A stretch of DNA of 36,604 nt, from the NCBI GenBank assembly GCA_005880615.1, contig VBID01000130.1, forward strand, positions 1-36,604, written 5' to 3'. Each line of letters begins with the position of its first letter. The first letter of the stretch is position 1. Below, piece after piece: positions 9,872 through 19,125 of the stretch. The notes under the pieces were generated by a model. That model worked only from the letters and a program-made list of their open reading frames with translations. It ran no database searches and was not told where the DNA came from. The stretch comes from Chloroflexota bacterium (GTDB lineage Bacteria > Chloroflexota > Dormibacteria > CF-121). The translations under genes and the position numbers were made by a program.

Positions 9872-11419
9872 ATGCCCCTGGTTTACCAGGCGCTGCTCCC
9901 ATTCGCCATCCTGCTGGGCGCTGCTGGCCTGGCCTCGCTGCCCGATCTGCGGCAGCGGGTGGGGGCGATCGCGCCGGCGGCGACCGGGCTCGCCGGGGTG
10001 GCCGCCCTGGTGGTGCTCCTGGAGCTGAAGCCCAGCGAGCGAGTGGACCTGGTGTACCTGCGGGCCTTCCCGGGCGCCGATCTCGCCGTCCGTCTTGACG
10101 GGCTGTCGCTGGCCTTCGGGGCCGTCCTGCTGGCCTCCGCCACCGGGCTGATGCTGGCCCGGCTCCGAGCCACGGGTGACCGCCGGAATCCCTGGCGCCG
10201 TTGGTTGCTGACCGCCGCCGCGGCCCTGGGGGTCGTGCTGGCCGGCAACTTGCTCCTGACCTACATCGCCCTCCAGGTGCTGACCCTCGCCTGGAGCGGG
10301 GCGCTCGACGAGACGGCACCTCGCACTCGAACGCTCCGCCTGGTCCAGCAGGCCGGCGACCTGGCGCTGCTGATCGCGGCCGGGTCGGCCATTCGGTCCG
10401 CTGGCACCAGCGCCTTCGCTGGGATGCCCGCAGATGCCATCGGGCCACTGGTCCTGCTCCTGCTCCTGGTGCCGGTGGCCACCCGGGTGGCGACCGTGGT
10501 CCTGGCACCGCCCCCGCCCAGGGGAACGGTCGCGTTCGTCCCGGCCGTGGCGTGGGTAGCACCCGGGGCTGCATTGTTCTTGCGTGTCCTCTCCCTGGCC
10601 GCCGGCCGCCCCTTCAACCGGCCCGTCCAGGTCGTCGTGTTCGGCGCCGCCCTGCTGGCGGCAGCAGGCCTGAGCCTGTGGGCGGTGTCAGCTCACAGTT
10701 GGCCGCGCTTTGCCGCCGCCATGGTGGGGGCACAGGCCGCGATGGTCGTGGCCATCGGGGTGCTGCAGAATCCGCTGGCCACGGTGGGGTGCGCCTGGCT
10801 GGCTCTGCAACTGGTGTTGGTGGCCGGTCTCGCCTCGATTCAGCCCTCGGAGGAGTCAGCCGCTCGCGGCATCGCCACCCTGAGCCTGGGCCTGATTCCA
10901 CCGGCGACGGCCTTCACCGGCGTCTGGCTGGCCGTCGCCAGTTTCTCCGGAGGCCGGTTGCTGGCGGTCGGAATCCCCCTCGCGCTGGTCGCCGGGTTGG
11001 CCACCCTGGCAGTCGGGCGCCACCTATCGCTGCCGCGTCTGAGCTTCCGGTGGCCGGACGATCTGTGGGCGGCGATCATCCTCGTGCTGGCGCTGCTGCC
11101 GGCGCCCTTTGCCTGGGGGTTGGTCCTGCCGACTGCGCGTACGGTGCGCTCTATCCCGGCGAGCACTCTTGGGATCGACTGGCTCGGACTGGTCGCGGGC
11201 AGCCTGCGCTGGCCCACCCTGCTAGTGGGGCTCACAGCCCTGGCGGTGTGGGCCGGGCTGGCCAGACTGCGGCTACCCGCCTTCAGCGGTTTACGACTCA
11301 GCCTGGCGCTGCCCGCCCTGCCGCGGCTGACGAGGCCGGTGCCTTCCGCGGGCATTTCCTGGCTGACCGTGACCTGGGTGGCCTACGCGATCCTGCTGGT
11401 GATCATGGTGCAGCGATGA
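9872..11419 (+). CDS. Polytopic membrane protein, degenerate NuoL/M/N-like (Mrp/complex I antiporter-type)
   Basis: 515 aa, many hydrophobic segments; VRLDGLSLAFGAVLLASATGLMLARL and GNLLLTYIALQVLTLAWSG resemble the N-terminal part of NuoL/N-type subunits. Confidence 0.55.
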   Translation: MPLVYQALLPFAILLGAAGLASLPDLRQRVGAIAPAATGLAGVAALVVLLELKPSERVDLVYLRAFPGADLAVRLDGLSLAFGAVLLASATGLMLARLRATGDRRNPWRRWLLTAAAALGVVLAGNLLLTYIALQVLTLAWSGALDETAPRTRTLRLVQQAGDLALLIAAGSAIRSAGTSAFAGMPADAIGPLVLLLLLVPVATRVATVVLAPPPPRGTVAFVPAVAWVAPGAALFLRVLSLAAGRPFNRPVQVVVFGAALLAAAGLSLWAVSAHSWPRFAAAMVGAQAAMVVAIGVLQNPLATVGCAWLALQLVLVAGLASIQPSEESAARGIATLSLGLIPPATAFTGVWLAVASFSGGRLLAVGIPLALVAGLATLAVGRHLSLPRLSFRWPDDLWAAIILVLALLPAPFAWGLVLPTARTVRSIPASTLGIDWLGLVAGSLRWPTLLVGLTALAVWAGLARLRLPAFSGLRLSLALPALPRLTRPVPSAGISWLTVTWVAYAILLVIMVQR

Positions 11420-12936
11420 GCACGCTCATCGCCTGGGGGTTGCTGGCGCTGTTCGCGGCGGGCTTCGCCGCGTCGATTCTCAGGGATCGATGGGTCCGGC
11501 TGATCGGCATGCTGGCCATGTTGGGGGCGGCCACCGGGGCCTTGTGGACGGCCATCGGTCCAGTCGCCGGTCTCTGGGTGGTCGCCCCCGGGCTGGCCAC
11601 GGCGGTGCCGGGCCCCGGCCCGGCCCGGCGGCGACTCGTCTTCGACCCACTCGTGCGGCGGGCGGCGGTCATCGGATTCCTGGCGGCGGCGGCCACCCTG
11701 GCCGCCCTCAAGTTCCCGATCGGCGATCTTCCCCGGCCACTGGCCGTCGTTCTCTGGAACCTGGGCGCGCTGGGAGTGAGCTGGATTGTGGTGGCCGAGG
11801 ACGCCCGGGAATCTTTGTCGGGCACGGTGCTGGCCATCGCCGGGGGGGCTGCCCTCCTGTTCCTCGGGTCGGGTCCAGGGGGCCTGACCGTCCTGATGGT
11901 GGGGGCACTGGCGGCGGTCCCGGCGCTCACGGTCCTCCCGGTGCCAGGGAGGGTACGCGGGCAGGAGTCGGCGCTGTTGGCGGCCGCCGGGCTGACCGTG
12001 CTCCTGCTCCTTTGGGGTACTCCGTCTGCTGCCGGCGTCGGTGACCTCACCTTCAGCCTGCGCCCGCCGGCGCTGCTGGCCGTAGCCATCCTCTTTCTCA
12101 GTGCCTGGGCACTCCAGCCCGGCGCCCGGGGCTTGGCCGTCCTTCCGGCCGCGCTCATGGTGCTAACCACGTCCCCGGCCCTAAGATGGGCCGCCTTGGC
12201 CGCCACCGTGGCTCTCCTGCAGGAGCCCGAGGGGCGCGACCGGCAGCTGGCCTGGGCTGGCCTGACGCTGCTGGCCACCAGTGTCGTGCTGGGCGACGCC
12301 CTCGATTCGGCGCCGCGGCTGCGCCTGGTCCTGGTCGGGCTCGCGGGTGGTTGGCTGTTGCTGACAGCCGGCCGTCGGACCAGCGTGCTCCAGGCCACCG
12401 TGGCCACGCTGTTCTTGCTCATACAGACGTCGTCGGTCGCCTCCGGCGCCGCCGAACGCTTTCAGCTGCTGGCGGTCGCCACCGGGGCGCTCCTGTGTGT
12501 CCTCCTGCTGATTGAGCCAGGGGACCGCCGCCGGCGAGGGTCGGCGGGCCTGACCATTGTGGCCCTGGCGACCCTGACGCCGACCGGCACGCTGGCCACC
12601 ATCTTGCTCGTCCTGGACACGATCTTGATGGAGGCGACGGCCGACGCGGGCGGCGCAGGCGCCTGGCGCCATCTTCGAACACTGTCTCGCTCGGGATGGC
12701 CACCGACCATCGCGTTTGCCGGTCGCACTCTGGCCGTGCTGGCCGCCATTGAGACCAGCACCCTGCTGGCGGTGGTTTCCCTGGTGCTGCTGCTGGCCTT
12801 GCTAGTCGTGCCGCTGTTGGAGCCTCAGCCCGCCCAAGCGACGGCACCGGCGCCACGGCGTGGCATCGTCATGGCAGCCGCTTCGCTGGCCATTGGACTG
12901 GTCCCCGGCTGGCTGGGACGGCTAGGCCACCTATAG
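11416..12936 (+). CDS. Polytopic membrane protein, partner of the preceding gene
   Basis: Starts at an ATGA overlap with the preceding ORF (11416-11419); 506 aa, extremely Leu/Ala/Val rich. Start trimmed from the ORF track to the overlapping ATG. Confidence 0.55.
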   Translation: MSTLIAWGLLALFAAGFAASILRDRWVRLIGMLAMLGAATGALWTAIGPVAGLWVVAPGLATAVPGPGPARRRLVFDPLVRRAAVIGFLAAAATLAALKFPIGDLPRPLAVVLWNLGALGVSWIVVAEDARESLSGTVLAIAGGAALLFLGSGPGGLTVLMVGALAAVPALTVLPVPGRVRGQESALLAAAGLTVLLLLWGTPSAAGVGDLTFSLRPPALLAVAILFLSAWALQPGARGLAVLPAALMVLTTSPALRWAALAATVALLQEPEGRDRQLAWAGLTLLATSVVLGDALDSAPRLRLVLVGLAGGWLLLTAGRRTSVLQATVATLFLLIQTSSVASGAAERFQLLAVATGALLCVLLLIEPGDRRRRGSAGLTIVALATLTPTGTLATILLVLDTILMEATADAGGAGAWRHLRTLSRSGWPPTIAFAGRTLAVLAAIETSTLLAVVSLVLLLALLVVPLLEPQPAQATAPAPRRGIVMAAASLAIGLVPGWLGRLGHL

Positions 12937-13023
12937 CGTGGTAAGGCAGTACAATGGGCGCGCCCTCGCGGCCGACGTCCGCCCATCAACGCCGTCGTCC
13001 TGAAATGACTGTGAGGTAGCCCA

Positions 13024-13272
13024 ATGGTCGCACGCGGACAGCAGACGTTCCTCCTGGTGTTCTTCCTGCTGGGTGGCGCGCTGGTCGGCAGTATCCTCTC
13101 CGAGGCGCTGGCCCGGTCCTTATGGATCTTCGCCAGGTCTGCCGAAGCGGGGCTTCGTCCCTCGACGTTGAACCTACTCTTCCTCAACGTGACCTTCGGC
13201 TTTCAGCTGCGGCTCAGTCTGGGTACCGTGCTCGGCATGCTGTTGGGGCTGCTGCTGTTCCGCAGGCTGTAA
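13024..13272 (+). CDS. DUF4321-like small membrane protein
   Basis: 82 aa with two hydrophobic segments, FGFQLRLSLGTVLGMLLGLLLFRRL tail; located next to maf, as DUF4321 proteins often are. Confidence 0.7.
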   Translation: MVARGQQTFLLVFFLLGGALVGSILSEALARSLWIFARSAEAGLRPSTLNLLFLNVTFGFQLRLSLGTVLGMLLGLLLFRRL

Positions 13273-13284
13273 GGGCCGGGAACC

Positions 13285-13848
13285 ATCAAGCTGGTCCTGG
13301 CCTCGTCGTCACCGCGGCGGTTGGACCTGTTCAGCAGCCTGGGCCTGCCCTTTGTGGCCATCGATCCGGCGGTCGACGAGCGGCCGCCCCGACCACTCTC
13401 ACCGCTGCAACTCGCCCGTTGGGCGGCGGCAACCAAGGCCGAGGCCGTCAGCCGGCGGCACCCCGAGGCCACCGTGGTGGCCGCGGATACCACCGTCGCC
13501 CTGGACGGCCGAGCGTTCGGCAAGCCCACCGGCCCGGCGGAGGCGGCGGAGACCCTACGCGCTTTGCGCGGCCGCACCCACCGCGTGTACACGGCGGTCG
13601 CCGTGATCAATGGCCCGGCGCGACGGCGGGCCAGCGGCTATTCGCGGAGCCAGGTCACCATGCGGAAATTCTCGATGCAGGAACTCGAGGCCTATGCCCG
13701 TTCTGCAGAGGTGCGAGACAAGGCCGGGGCGTACGCCATCCAGGGTGATGGGGGCCGCCTGGTCGCCCGGGTGGACGGGCCGGTCGATACGGTCATCGGT
13801 CTGCCACTGCACCTGGTCCGCCGGTTGCTGCGCGAGGTCTTGGCGTGA
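13285..13848 (+). CDS. maf: Maf-family nucleotide pyrophosphatase
   Basis: IKLVLASSSPRRLDLFSSLGLPF, VVAADTTVALDGRAFGKP, RTHRVYTAVAV, YAIQGDGGRLVARVDGPVDTVIGLPL. Conserved N-terminus requires a non-ATG/GTG/TTG start (ATC 13285 or CTG 13291). Confidence 0.85.
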   Translation: MKLVLASSSPRRLDLFSSLGLPFVAIDPAVDERPPRPLSPLQLARWAAATKAEAVSRRHPEATVVAADTTVALDGRAFGKPTGPAEAAETLRALRGRTHRVYTAVAVINGPARRRASGYSRSQVTMRKFSMQELEAYARSAEVRDKAGAYAIQGDGGRLVARVDGPVDTVIGLPLHLVRRLLREVLA

Positions 13849-15173
13849 TGCGGACGCTCCCTCGGCTGGCGCTGGCCGGCATCCTGCTGGCCGCGCCGCT
13901 CGGCGGCTGCGGCGCGACCGGGACCGCCCATCTGGTGGTCACCCAGTCGACCGACGCGGCTCTCAACTCGGCCGACCACCTGGGGCACATGGCGCCCGCG
14001 ACCTTTGCCGGGATCACGATCTCCATCAAGAACATCGGGACGGGCCCGATCCGCGGCTTGACCGTCACCGACCTGCTGCCGGCGGGCTTCCATTTCTACC
14101 AGGTGACGACCGTGACCGGGAACGCCATCCGAACCGGCACGCAGGATCCAAGCGGGCCGGCGAACCCGACCTGGGGACTGTGGACGCTGCCGGCGCCGAC
14201 CAGCGGGAAGGACAGTGAGCTGGTGCTGAGCTTCAAGGTCCAGGTGGCGACCAAGCCGGGCTCCTACGACAACACACTCCGGATCAGCGGGGTCAACAGT
14301 GGCGCGATCGATCAGAGCCCGCTGACGCTGATCGTCGAACCCCGGCCCTCACTGACCGTGGCCACCGCGGCGGCCACCGGCCAGGTGGTCACCGGCGGGA
14401 CGGCGACCTATGTCATCACCGTGGCCAACGTGGGGTCGGCGGTGGCCAAGGGCGTAGCCGCGTCGGTCAGCCTGCCTGGTGGATTCCTCTACCTGTCGAC
14501 CACCGGCTTCGAGGGCAACAGCGCGCGGGTCGAGTACGTCGACCCCACTGGCAGCAGCCTGTTGCCCGTGTGGGGCACCTGGAACGTGCCCGGGGCGGTC
14601 AACGGCGCGCCCGGGGTCCTGCGGATCACCTTCCAGGTGCGCATCCTGCCCGGGGTGCAACCCGGCATCTACGACATGACGACCGCGATCACCGCCAGTG
14701 CCGACGTGCCGGTCCAGGTGCTGGGCGGCCAGGCGCCGCTGGCCGTGGGGAAGGGCACCTCCGTCCCCATCAGCATGCAGGTGGGCGCCACCAGCCTGTA
14801 CGCCGCCCGGGGCGGGCCGGTGATGTATGTCATCACGGTCGAGAACGACAGCATCGATGCTGCGCAGAGTGTGGCTGTGACCGACTCGCTGCCGTCGGAT
14901 CTCACCTTCGCCAACACCAACAGCATCACCATCAACGGCGCCCCGGTCGGCTCTAACCTGGTCCCTGCGCCGGGCAGTGCCACCCCCCAGTGGGGGCCGT
15001 TCACCATCCCGGCGGGGGGGTTCAGCGGCTCGATCCTGGTCATCACGTTTACCGCGCGGGTGTCGGGGTCGGCCGCCCTCGGTCCGCATCCCAACGTGGT
15101 CTCGGGCAGCAGCAGCAACGCCCAGATCACCGGCGGTTCGGACGCGACCCCGGTAACGATTACCGCGGGCTAG
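13848..15173 (+). CDS. Secreted lipoprotein with three DUF11-type repeats
   Basis: Signal peptide with lipobox (LLAAPLGGCGATG); repeats like ITISIKNIGTGPIRGLTVTDLLPAGFHF, YVITVANVGSAVAKGVAASVSLPGGF, YVITVENDSIDAAQSVAVTDSLPSDLTF. Confidence 0.8.
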   Translation: MRTLPRLALAGILLAAPLGGCGATGTAHLVVTQSTDAALNSADHLGHMAPATFAGITISIKNIGTGPIRGLTVTDLLPAGFHFYQVTTVTGNAIRTGTQDPSGPANPTWGLWTLPAPTSGKDSELVLSFKVQVATKPGSYDNTLRISGVNSGAIDQSPLTLIVEPRPSLTVATAAATGQVVTGGTATYVITVANVGSAVAKGVAASVSLPGGFLYLSTTGFEGNSARVEYVDPTGSSLLPVWGTWNVPGAVNGAPGVLRITFQVRILPGVQPGIYDMTTAITASADVPVQVLGGQAPLAVGKGTSVPISMQVGATSLYAARGGPVMYVITVENDSIDAAQSVAVTDSLPSDLTFANTNSITINGAPVGSNLVPAPGSATPQWGPFTIPAGGFSGSILVITFTARVSGSAALGPHPNVVSGSSSNAQITGGSDATPVTITAG

Positions 15174-15187
15174 CGCCTGGAGACGCA

Positions 15188-15324
15188 CTGGGGGGCAGAT
15201 CCCCCCAGCTGGCCGATGTTGCGGGCGGTCAAAAGCCGCCACGGCTACTTCTTTTGACCTCCCGCACCGGCGCTGCGTGGATCGCAGCGCCTACCGGCCG
15301 CTCCCCCCTCGGCCTAAAGGCCGA
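15188..15324. other. Cluster of four consecutive inverted repeats in one intergenic region
   Basis: CTGGGGGG-CAGAT-CCCCCCAG (15188-15208); gcgggcggtcaaaag...cttttgacctcccgc (15221-15265, one mismatch); GGCGCTGCG-TGGAT-CGCAGCGCC (15269-15291); TCGGCC-TAAA-GGCCGA (15309-15324). Confidence 0.75.
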
Positions 15325-15377
15325 CCCAGCTCCGCTGAGACTTGGCGTGTGGATCGTTTGCGTAACATGAACGGGTA

Positions 15378-16025
15378 ATGTCGAAGCCGGAGCGAGAACT
15401 CAAGGCGATGCGGCAGGCCCAGCGGGCAGAGGCTGCCCGCCGTCAGAAGGCCGCCGAACGGCGCAGCCTGCTGATCATCGTTGGGGTGCTGGCGGCAGCC
15501 GCCCTGGCGATCTCCATCACCGCCCTCTACCTGTACAACTCCACGCCCCGCCATCTGAAGTTTCAGCCGGTTGCCCAGGACGTCGGGCAGGTCGTGCCCG
15601 ACGAGGGGCGGCAGCACGTCCAGGCCGGAACCCAGGTCACCTACCAGCATCAGCCGCCCACTTCCGGCTCGCACTATTCGCAGACCGGCGTCGCCCCTGT
15701 GGCATGGCAGACCATCGGCACCATCCAGCCCGAAGTTTGGATCCACAGCCTGGAGCACGGCGGGATCGTCGTGCTCTACAACTGTCCGAGCGGGTGCGAC
15801 GACCTGCAGAAGCAGCTCACCACCTACGTCAACAGCATCGTGCCGGCCGAACCCCAGTACGGCGAGTACAAGATCATCATGAGCCCGTACAGCGAGGGCA
15901 TCGGCACCCACAAGGTCGCGCTGCTGGCCTGGGACCGGATCGAGTTTCTGGATGGGTATGACCAGGCCAGGATCACGCAGTTCTACGAAGCGCACGTGGA
16001 CCAGGGACCCGAAAGGATCCCGTGA
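15378..16025 (+). CDS. DUF3105-family membrane-anchored protein
   Basis: N-terminal TM; VTYQHQPPTSGSHYSQ, WIHSLEHGGIVVLYNCPSGCDDL, YGEYKIIMSPY are characteristic of DUF3105. Confidence 0.85.
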   Translation: MSKPERELKAMRQAQRAEAARRQKAAERRSLLIIVGVLAAAALAISITALYLYNSTPRHLKFQPVAQDVGQVVPDEGRQHVQAGTQVTYQHQPPTSGSHYSQTGVAPVAWQTIGTIQPEVWIHSLEHGGIVVLYNCPSGCDDLQKQLTTYVNSIVPAEPQYGEYKIIMSPYSEGIGTHKVALLAWDRIEFLDGYDQARITQFYEAHVDQGPERIP

Positions 16026-16061
16026 TAGACTTCCAAGTCGCGCCCGCGGGCGCCTAAAGCC

Positions 16062-16481
16062 ATGTTTGCCATTGTCGAGACCAGCGGACGGCAGTTCCGA
16101 GTGACGGAAGGCGACCGGATCGTGGTTGACCGCGTCGCCGCCAAGGTGGGCGAAACGGTGCGCCTGGATTCGGTGCTGATGGTTGCCGGTGGGGCGGACC
16201 CCGCCATCGGCACGCCGTTCATCGCCGGCGCCGCAGTGGAGGCCACCGTGGTCGCGCATCGGTCCGGCGACAAGGTGATCGTGTTCAAGTACCGACCGAA
16301 GAAGCGGGAGCGGCGAAAAGTGGGCCATCGTCGGCTGCTCTCCGAGATCCGGATCGGCGTCATCCGCCGGCCCGGGCAGGCCGAGTCGACCCGCGAAGAA
16401 CCAACCCAGAACGCACCGGCGCCGGCAGCTCGGAAGCGGACGACCTCGCGCAAAGAAAAAGGAGAGACTCATGGCGCATAA
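16062..16481 (+). CDS. rplU: 50S ribosomal protein L21 with C-terminal extension
   Basis: [25 protein letters not shown]..., [19 protein letters not shown]; followed by about 37 aa low-complexity tail; overlaps rpmA by 11 nt. Confidence 0.95.
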   Translation: MFAIVETSGRQFRVTEGDRIVVDRVAAKVGETVRLDSVLMVAGGADPAIGTPFIAGAAVEATVVAHRSGDKVIVFKYRPKKRERRKVGHRRLLSEIRIGVIRRPGQAESTREEPTQNAPAPAARKRTTSRKEKGETHGA

Positions 16482-16764
16482 GAAGGGAGCCGGCAGCTCC
16501 CGCAACGGCCGTGACAGTGCCGGCCAGCGGCTGGGCATCAAGACCGGCGCCGGCCAGACCGTCCGGGCTGGGACCATCATCATGCGGCAGCACGGGACCG
16601 TCATCCGGCCGGGCGTCAACGTCGGGATCGGTCGCGACCACACCCTGTTCGCCCTGGTCGACGGCGTGGTTCGGTTCGAGCGAACCGGCCACGACCGCAA
16701 GCGCGTCTCCGTGCTGGCCGAGGCGAGCAGCGAGAAGGCGACCGCGGCCAGCGGCGTCGGCTAG
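16471..16764 (+). CDS. rpmA: 50S ribosomal protein L27
   Basis: [67 protein letters not shown]. Confidence 0.97.
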   Translation: MAHKKGAGSSRNGRDSAGQRLGIKTGAGQTVRAGTIIMRQHGTVIRPGVNVGIGRDHTLFALVDGVVRFERTGHDRKRVSVLAEASSEKATAASGVG

Positions 16765-16807
16765 CCCAACGGGGCGACACGCGGAGGCATCCGCGTAATC
16801 TCTTCTC

Positions 16808-18088
16808 GTGTTCACGGATCGGGCGAAGATCTTCGTCAAGGGGGGCGACGGCGGGGCTGGCGCGCTGACCTTTCGCCGGGAGAAACACGTCCCCCGCGGT
16901 GGTCCTGACGGCGGCAGCGGCGGCAAGGGTGGCGATGTCGTGATCGAGGTGGCCGGCCATCACAACACCCTGCAGGACTATCGCCACCGCCACCACTTTT
17001 CGGCGGAGAGCGGGGGCCGGGGTGCCAAAAACCGCCGGCATGGCCGGCAGGGCGCCGACCTGGTCCTGCGCGTGCCGCTCGGCACCGTGGTGGTGGATGA
17101 AGCCGGCGCCGTGCTGGGCGATCTGGTGGTCCCCAAGCAGCGCCTGGTGGTGGCGCCGGGCGGGCGCGGAGGGCGCGGCAACGCCACCTTCAAGACCTCG
17201 ACGCACCAGGCGCCCCGGTTTGCGGAACTGGGTGCGCCCGGCGAGAGCCGGTGGCTCACGCTGGAACTCAAGCTGGTCGCCGACGTCGGCCTGGTCGGCC
17301 TGCCCAACGCCGGGAAGTCCACGGTGCTGGCAGCGGCCAGTGCCGCGCGACCAAAGATCGCCGACTATCCATTCACCACCCTGGAACCGGTGCTGGGGGT
17401 GGTCGAGATCGATCCCGAGACCAGCTTCGTAATGGCGGATGTCCCGGGTTTGATCGAAGGGGCGCACCAGGGCGCGGGATTGGGACTGCAGTTCTTGCGG
17501 CACCTGGAGCGGACGCGCCTCCTGATCCACGTGCTCGATGTCAGCCAGGGGTCCGCCGAAAAGCTGTGGGACGACTACCAGCAGGTGCGCGCCGAGCTGC
17601 GCAAGTACAGCGCCCAGCTAGCCCGCCGCCCTCACCTGCTGGCCCTGAACAAGATGGACGCGGTCCAGGATCAGGCGGCCGTAACGGCGCTGAGGCAGCG
17701 GCTGATGCGCGCCCGCCGGCGGACCTTCACCCTCTCGGCCGCCACCGGAGAGGGGGTCCGGGAGCTAACGCAGGGTGCCGCCGCGGCCCTGCACCGCGCC
17801 CGGACTCAACCGGCGGAGAAGCCAGTGCCCGCGCTCAAGGTCTATCGCGGGCCAGCGACCGCCGAGCCCTTTAAGATCGAGCCGATCGAGGGAGGATTCA
17901 CGGTCTCGGGCAGCCAGCTGGAACGGCTGATTGCGATGACCGATCTAAGTAACCCCGAGGCGCTGGCCCGATTCCAGCGGACCCTCGATCGCTGGGGATT
18001 GACCGAGGCCCTGGAGAAGCACGGCGCCCGCGGTGGCGAGACTGTGCGGATTCGCGACGCGGAGTTCATCTACGACCCCCGCCGCTGA
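16808..18088 (+). CDS. obg: GTPase Obg/CgtA
   Basis: GTG start, MFTDRAKIFVKGGDGGAGALTFRREKHVPRGGPDGGSGGKGG, G1 LPNAGKST, C-terminal OCT domain. Confidence 0.96.
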   Translation: MFTDRAKIFVKGGDGGAGALTFRREKHVPRGGPDGGSGGKGGDVVIEVAGHHNTLQDYRHRHHFSAESGGRGAKNRRHGRQGADLVLRVPLGTVVVDEAGAVLGDLVVPKQRLVVAPGGRGGRGNATFKTSTHQAPRFAELGAPGESRWLTLELKLVADVGLVGLPNAGKSTVLAAASAARPKIADYPFTTLEPVLGVVEIDPETSFVMADVPGLIEGAHQGAGLGLQFLRHLERTRLLIHVLDVSQGSAEKLWDDYQQVRAELRKYSAQLARRPHLLALNKMDAVQDQAAVTALRQRLMRARRRTFTLSAATGEGVRELTQGAAAALHRARTQPAEKPVPALKVYRGPATAEPFKIEPIEGGFTVSGSQLERLIAMTDLSNPEALARFQRTLDRWGLTEALEKHGARGGETVRIRDAEFIYDPRR

Positions 18089-18092
18089 GCCG

Positions 18093-18677
18093 GTGACCGG
18101 CATCCTGGGGGGGACGTTCGATCCCATTCACGCCGGCCACCTGGCCGCGGCCGACGCGTTGCGCGAGGTGGCGCGGCTGGATGCCGTCTGGCTGATGCCC
18201 AATGCCCAGCCGCCGAACCGGCCTGCCCCAACCGCCTCCCCGAGCGATCGCCTGGAGATGGTCCAGCGCGCCATCGCGGGCCACCCGGGCCTGCTGGCCT
18301 CGGACCTCGAGATCCGCCGGGGCGGCACCTCGTACACCGTGGACACGGCGCAGGAGCTGGCCCGCCGCTTCCCTAAGACGCGGTTCGCCTGGCTGATCGG
18401 CTCCGACCAGGCGCGGGCCATCCGGAGCTGGCGAGACCCCGACCGGCTGCTGGACGCCATCGACTTCGTGGTCTTCAATCGCCCCGGCGTCAGCGTGACG
18501 GCGGACCAGCTGGCGGCGCTGGGGTTCAAGGATTCGCGGGTGCGGCTGGTGACCATTCGTACCCCACCGATCGCCGCCCAGGACATCCGGGACGCGCTGC
18601 GCAACCGGCGCGCCGTGGATGGGCTGCTGCCCCCCCCGGTGCTGGCATATGTCGACGAGCGCGGCCTTTACCGGTGA
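18093..18677 (+). CDS. nadD: Nicotinate-nucleotide adenylyltransferase
   Basis: GILGGTFDPIHAGHL, SYTVDTAQEL, TPPIAAQDIRDALRNRRAVDGLLPPPVLAYVDERGLY; GTG start just after the obg stop. Confidence 0.92.
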   Translation: MTGILGGTFDPIHAGHLAAADALREVARLDAVWLMPNAQPPNRPAPTASPSDRLEMVQRAIAGHPGLLASDLEIRRGGTSYTVDTAQELARRFPKTRFAWLIGSDQARAIRSWRDPDRLLDAIDFVVFNRPGVSVTADQLAALGFKDSRVRLVTIRTPPIAAQDIRDALRNRRAVDGLLPPPVLAYVDERGLYR

Positions 18678-18705
18678 AAAATGCGCATGCGATAATAGCG
18701 TCTGA

Positions 18706-19113
18706 ATGACGCCCCTTCAGCTCAGCCGGCTGGTTGCGGACGCCGCGGCTGAGAAGAAGGCGCGGGACATCGAGCGGATCGACATCCGCGAGCGCACCAC
18801 CATGGCCGACTACTTCGTCATCTGTGAAGGTGACACGGACCGGCAGGTGCGGGCCATCTCGGATGCGATCACCGCGGCCGCCGAGGCGAAGGGGATCCGA
18901 CCCTTCCATGTGGCGGGGTATGCCGATGGGTCGTGGGTGGTGCTGGATTACTCGTCGGTGATCGTCCACGTGTTCTTGCCCGGCGAGCGCGCCTACTACG
19001 ACCTCGAGACCCTGTGGCGATCGCCCGCCATGCGCGAAGTCCGCTCGCGGCGTTCGGCCAAAGAACGGGTGCCAGCCACCACCAGTTCCAGGCGACGCGC
19101 GGCCGGCCGGTAA
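18706..19113 (+). CDS. rsfS: Ribosome silencing factor RsfS
   Basis: AAEKKARDIERIDIRERTTMADYFVICEGDTDRQVRAISDAI...DGSWVVLDYSSVIVHVFLPGERAYYDLETLW. Confidence 0.94.
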   Translation: MTPLQLSRLVADAAAEKKARDIERIDIRERTTMADYFVICEGDTDRQVRAISDAITAAAEAKGIRPFHVAGYADGSWVVLDYSSVIVHVFLPGERAYYDLETLWRSPAMREVRSRRSAKERVPATTSSRRRAAGR

Positions 19114-19125
19114 TCGGTCTCCTCA

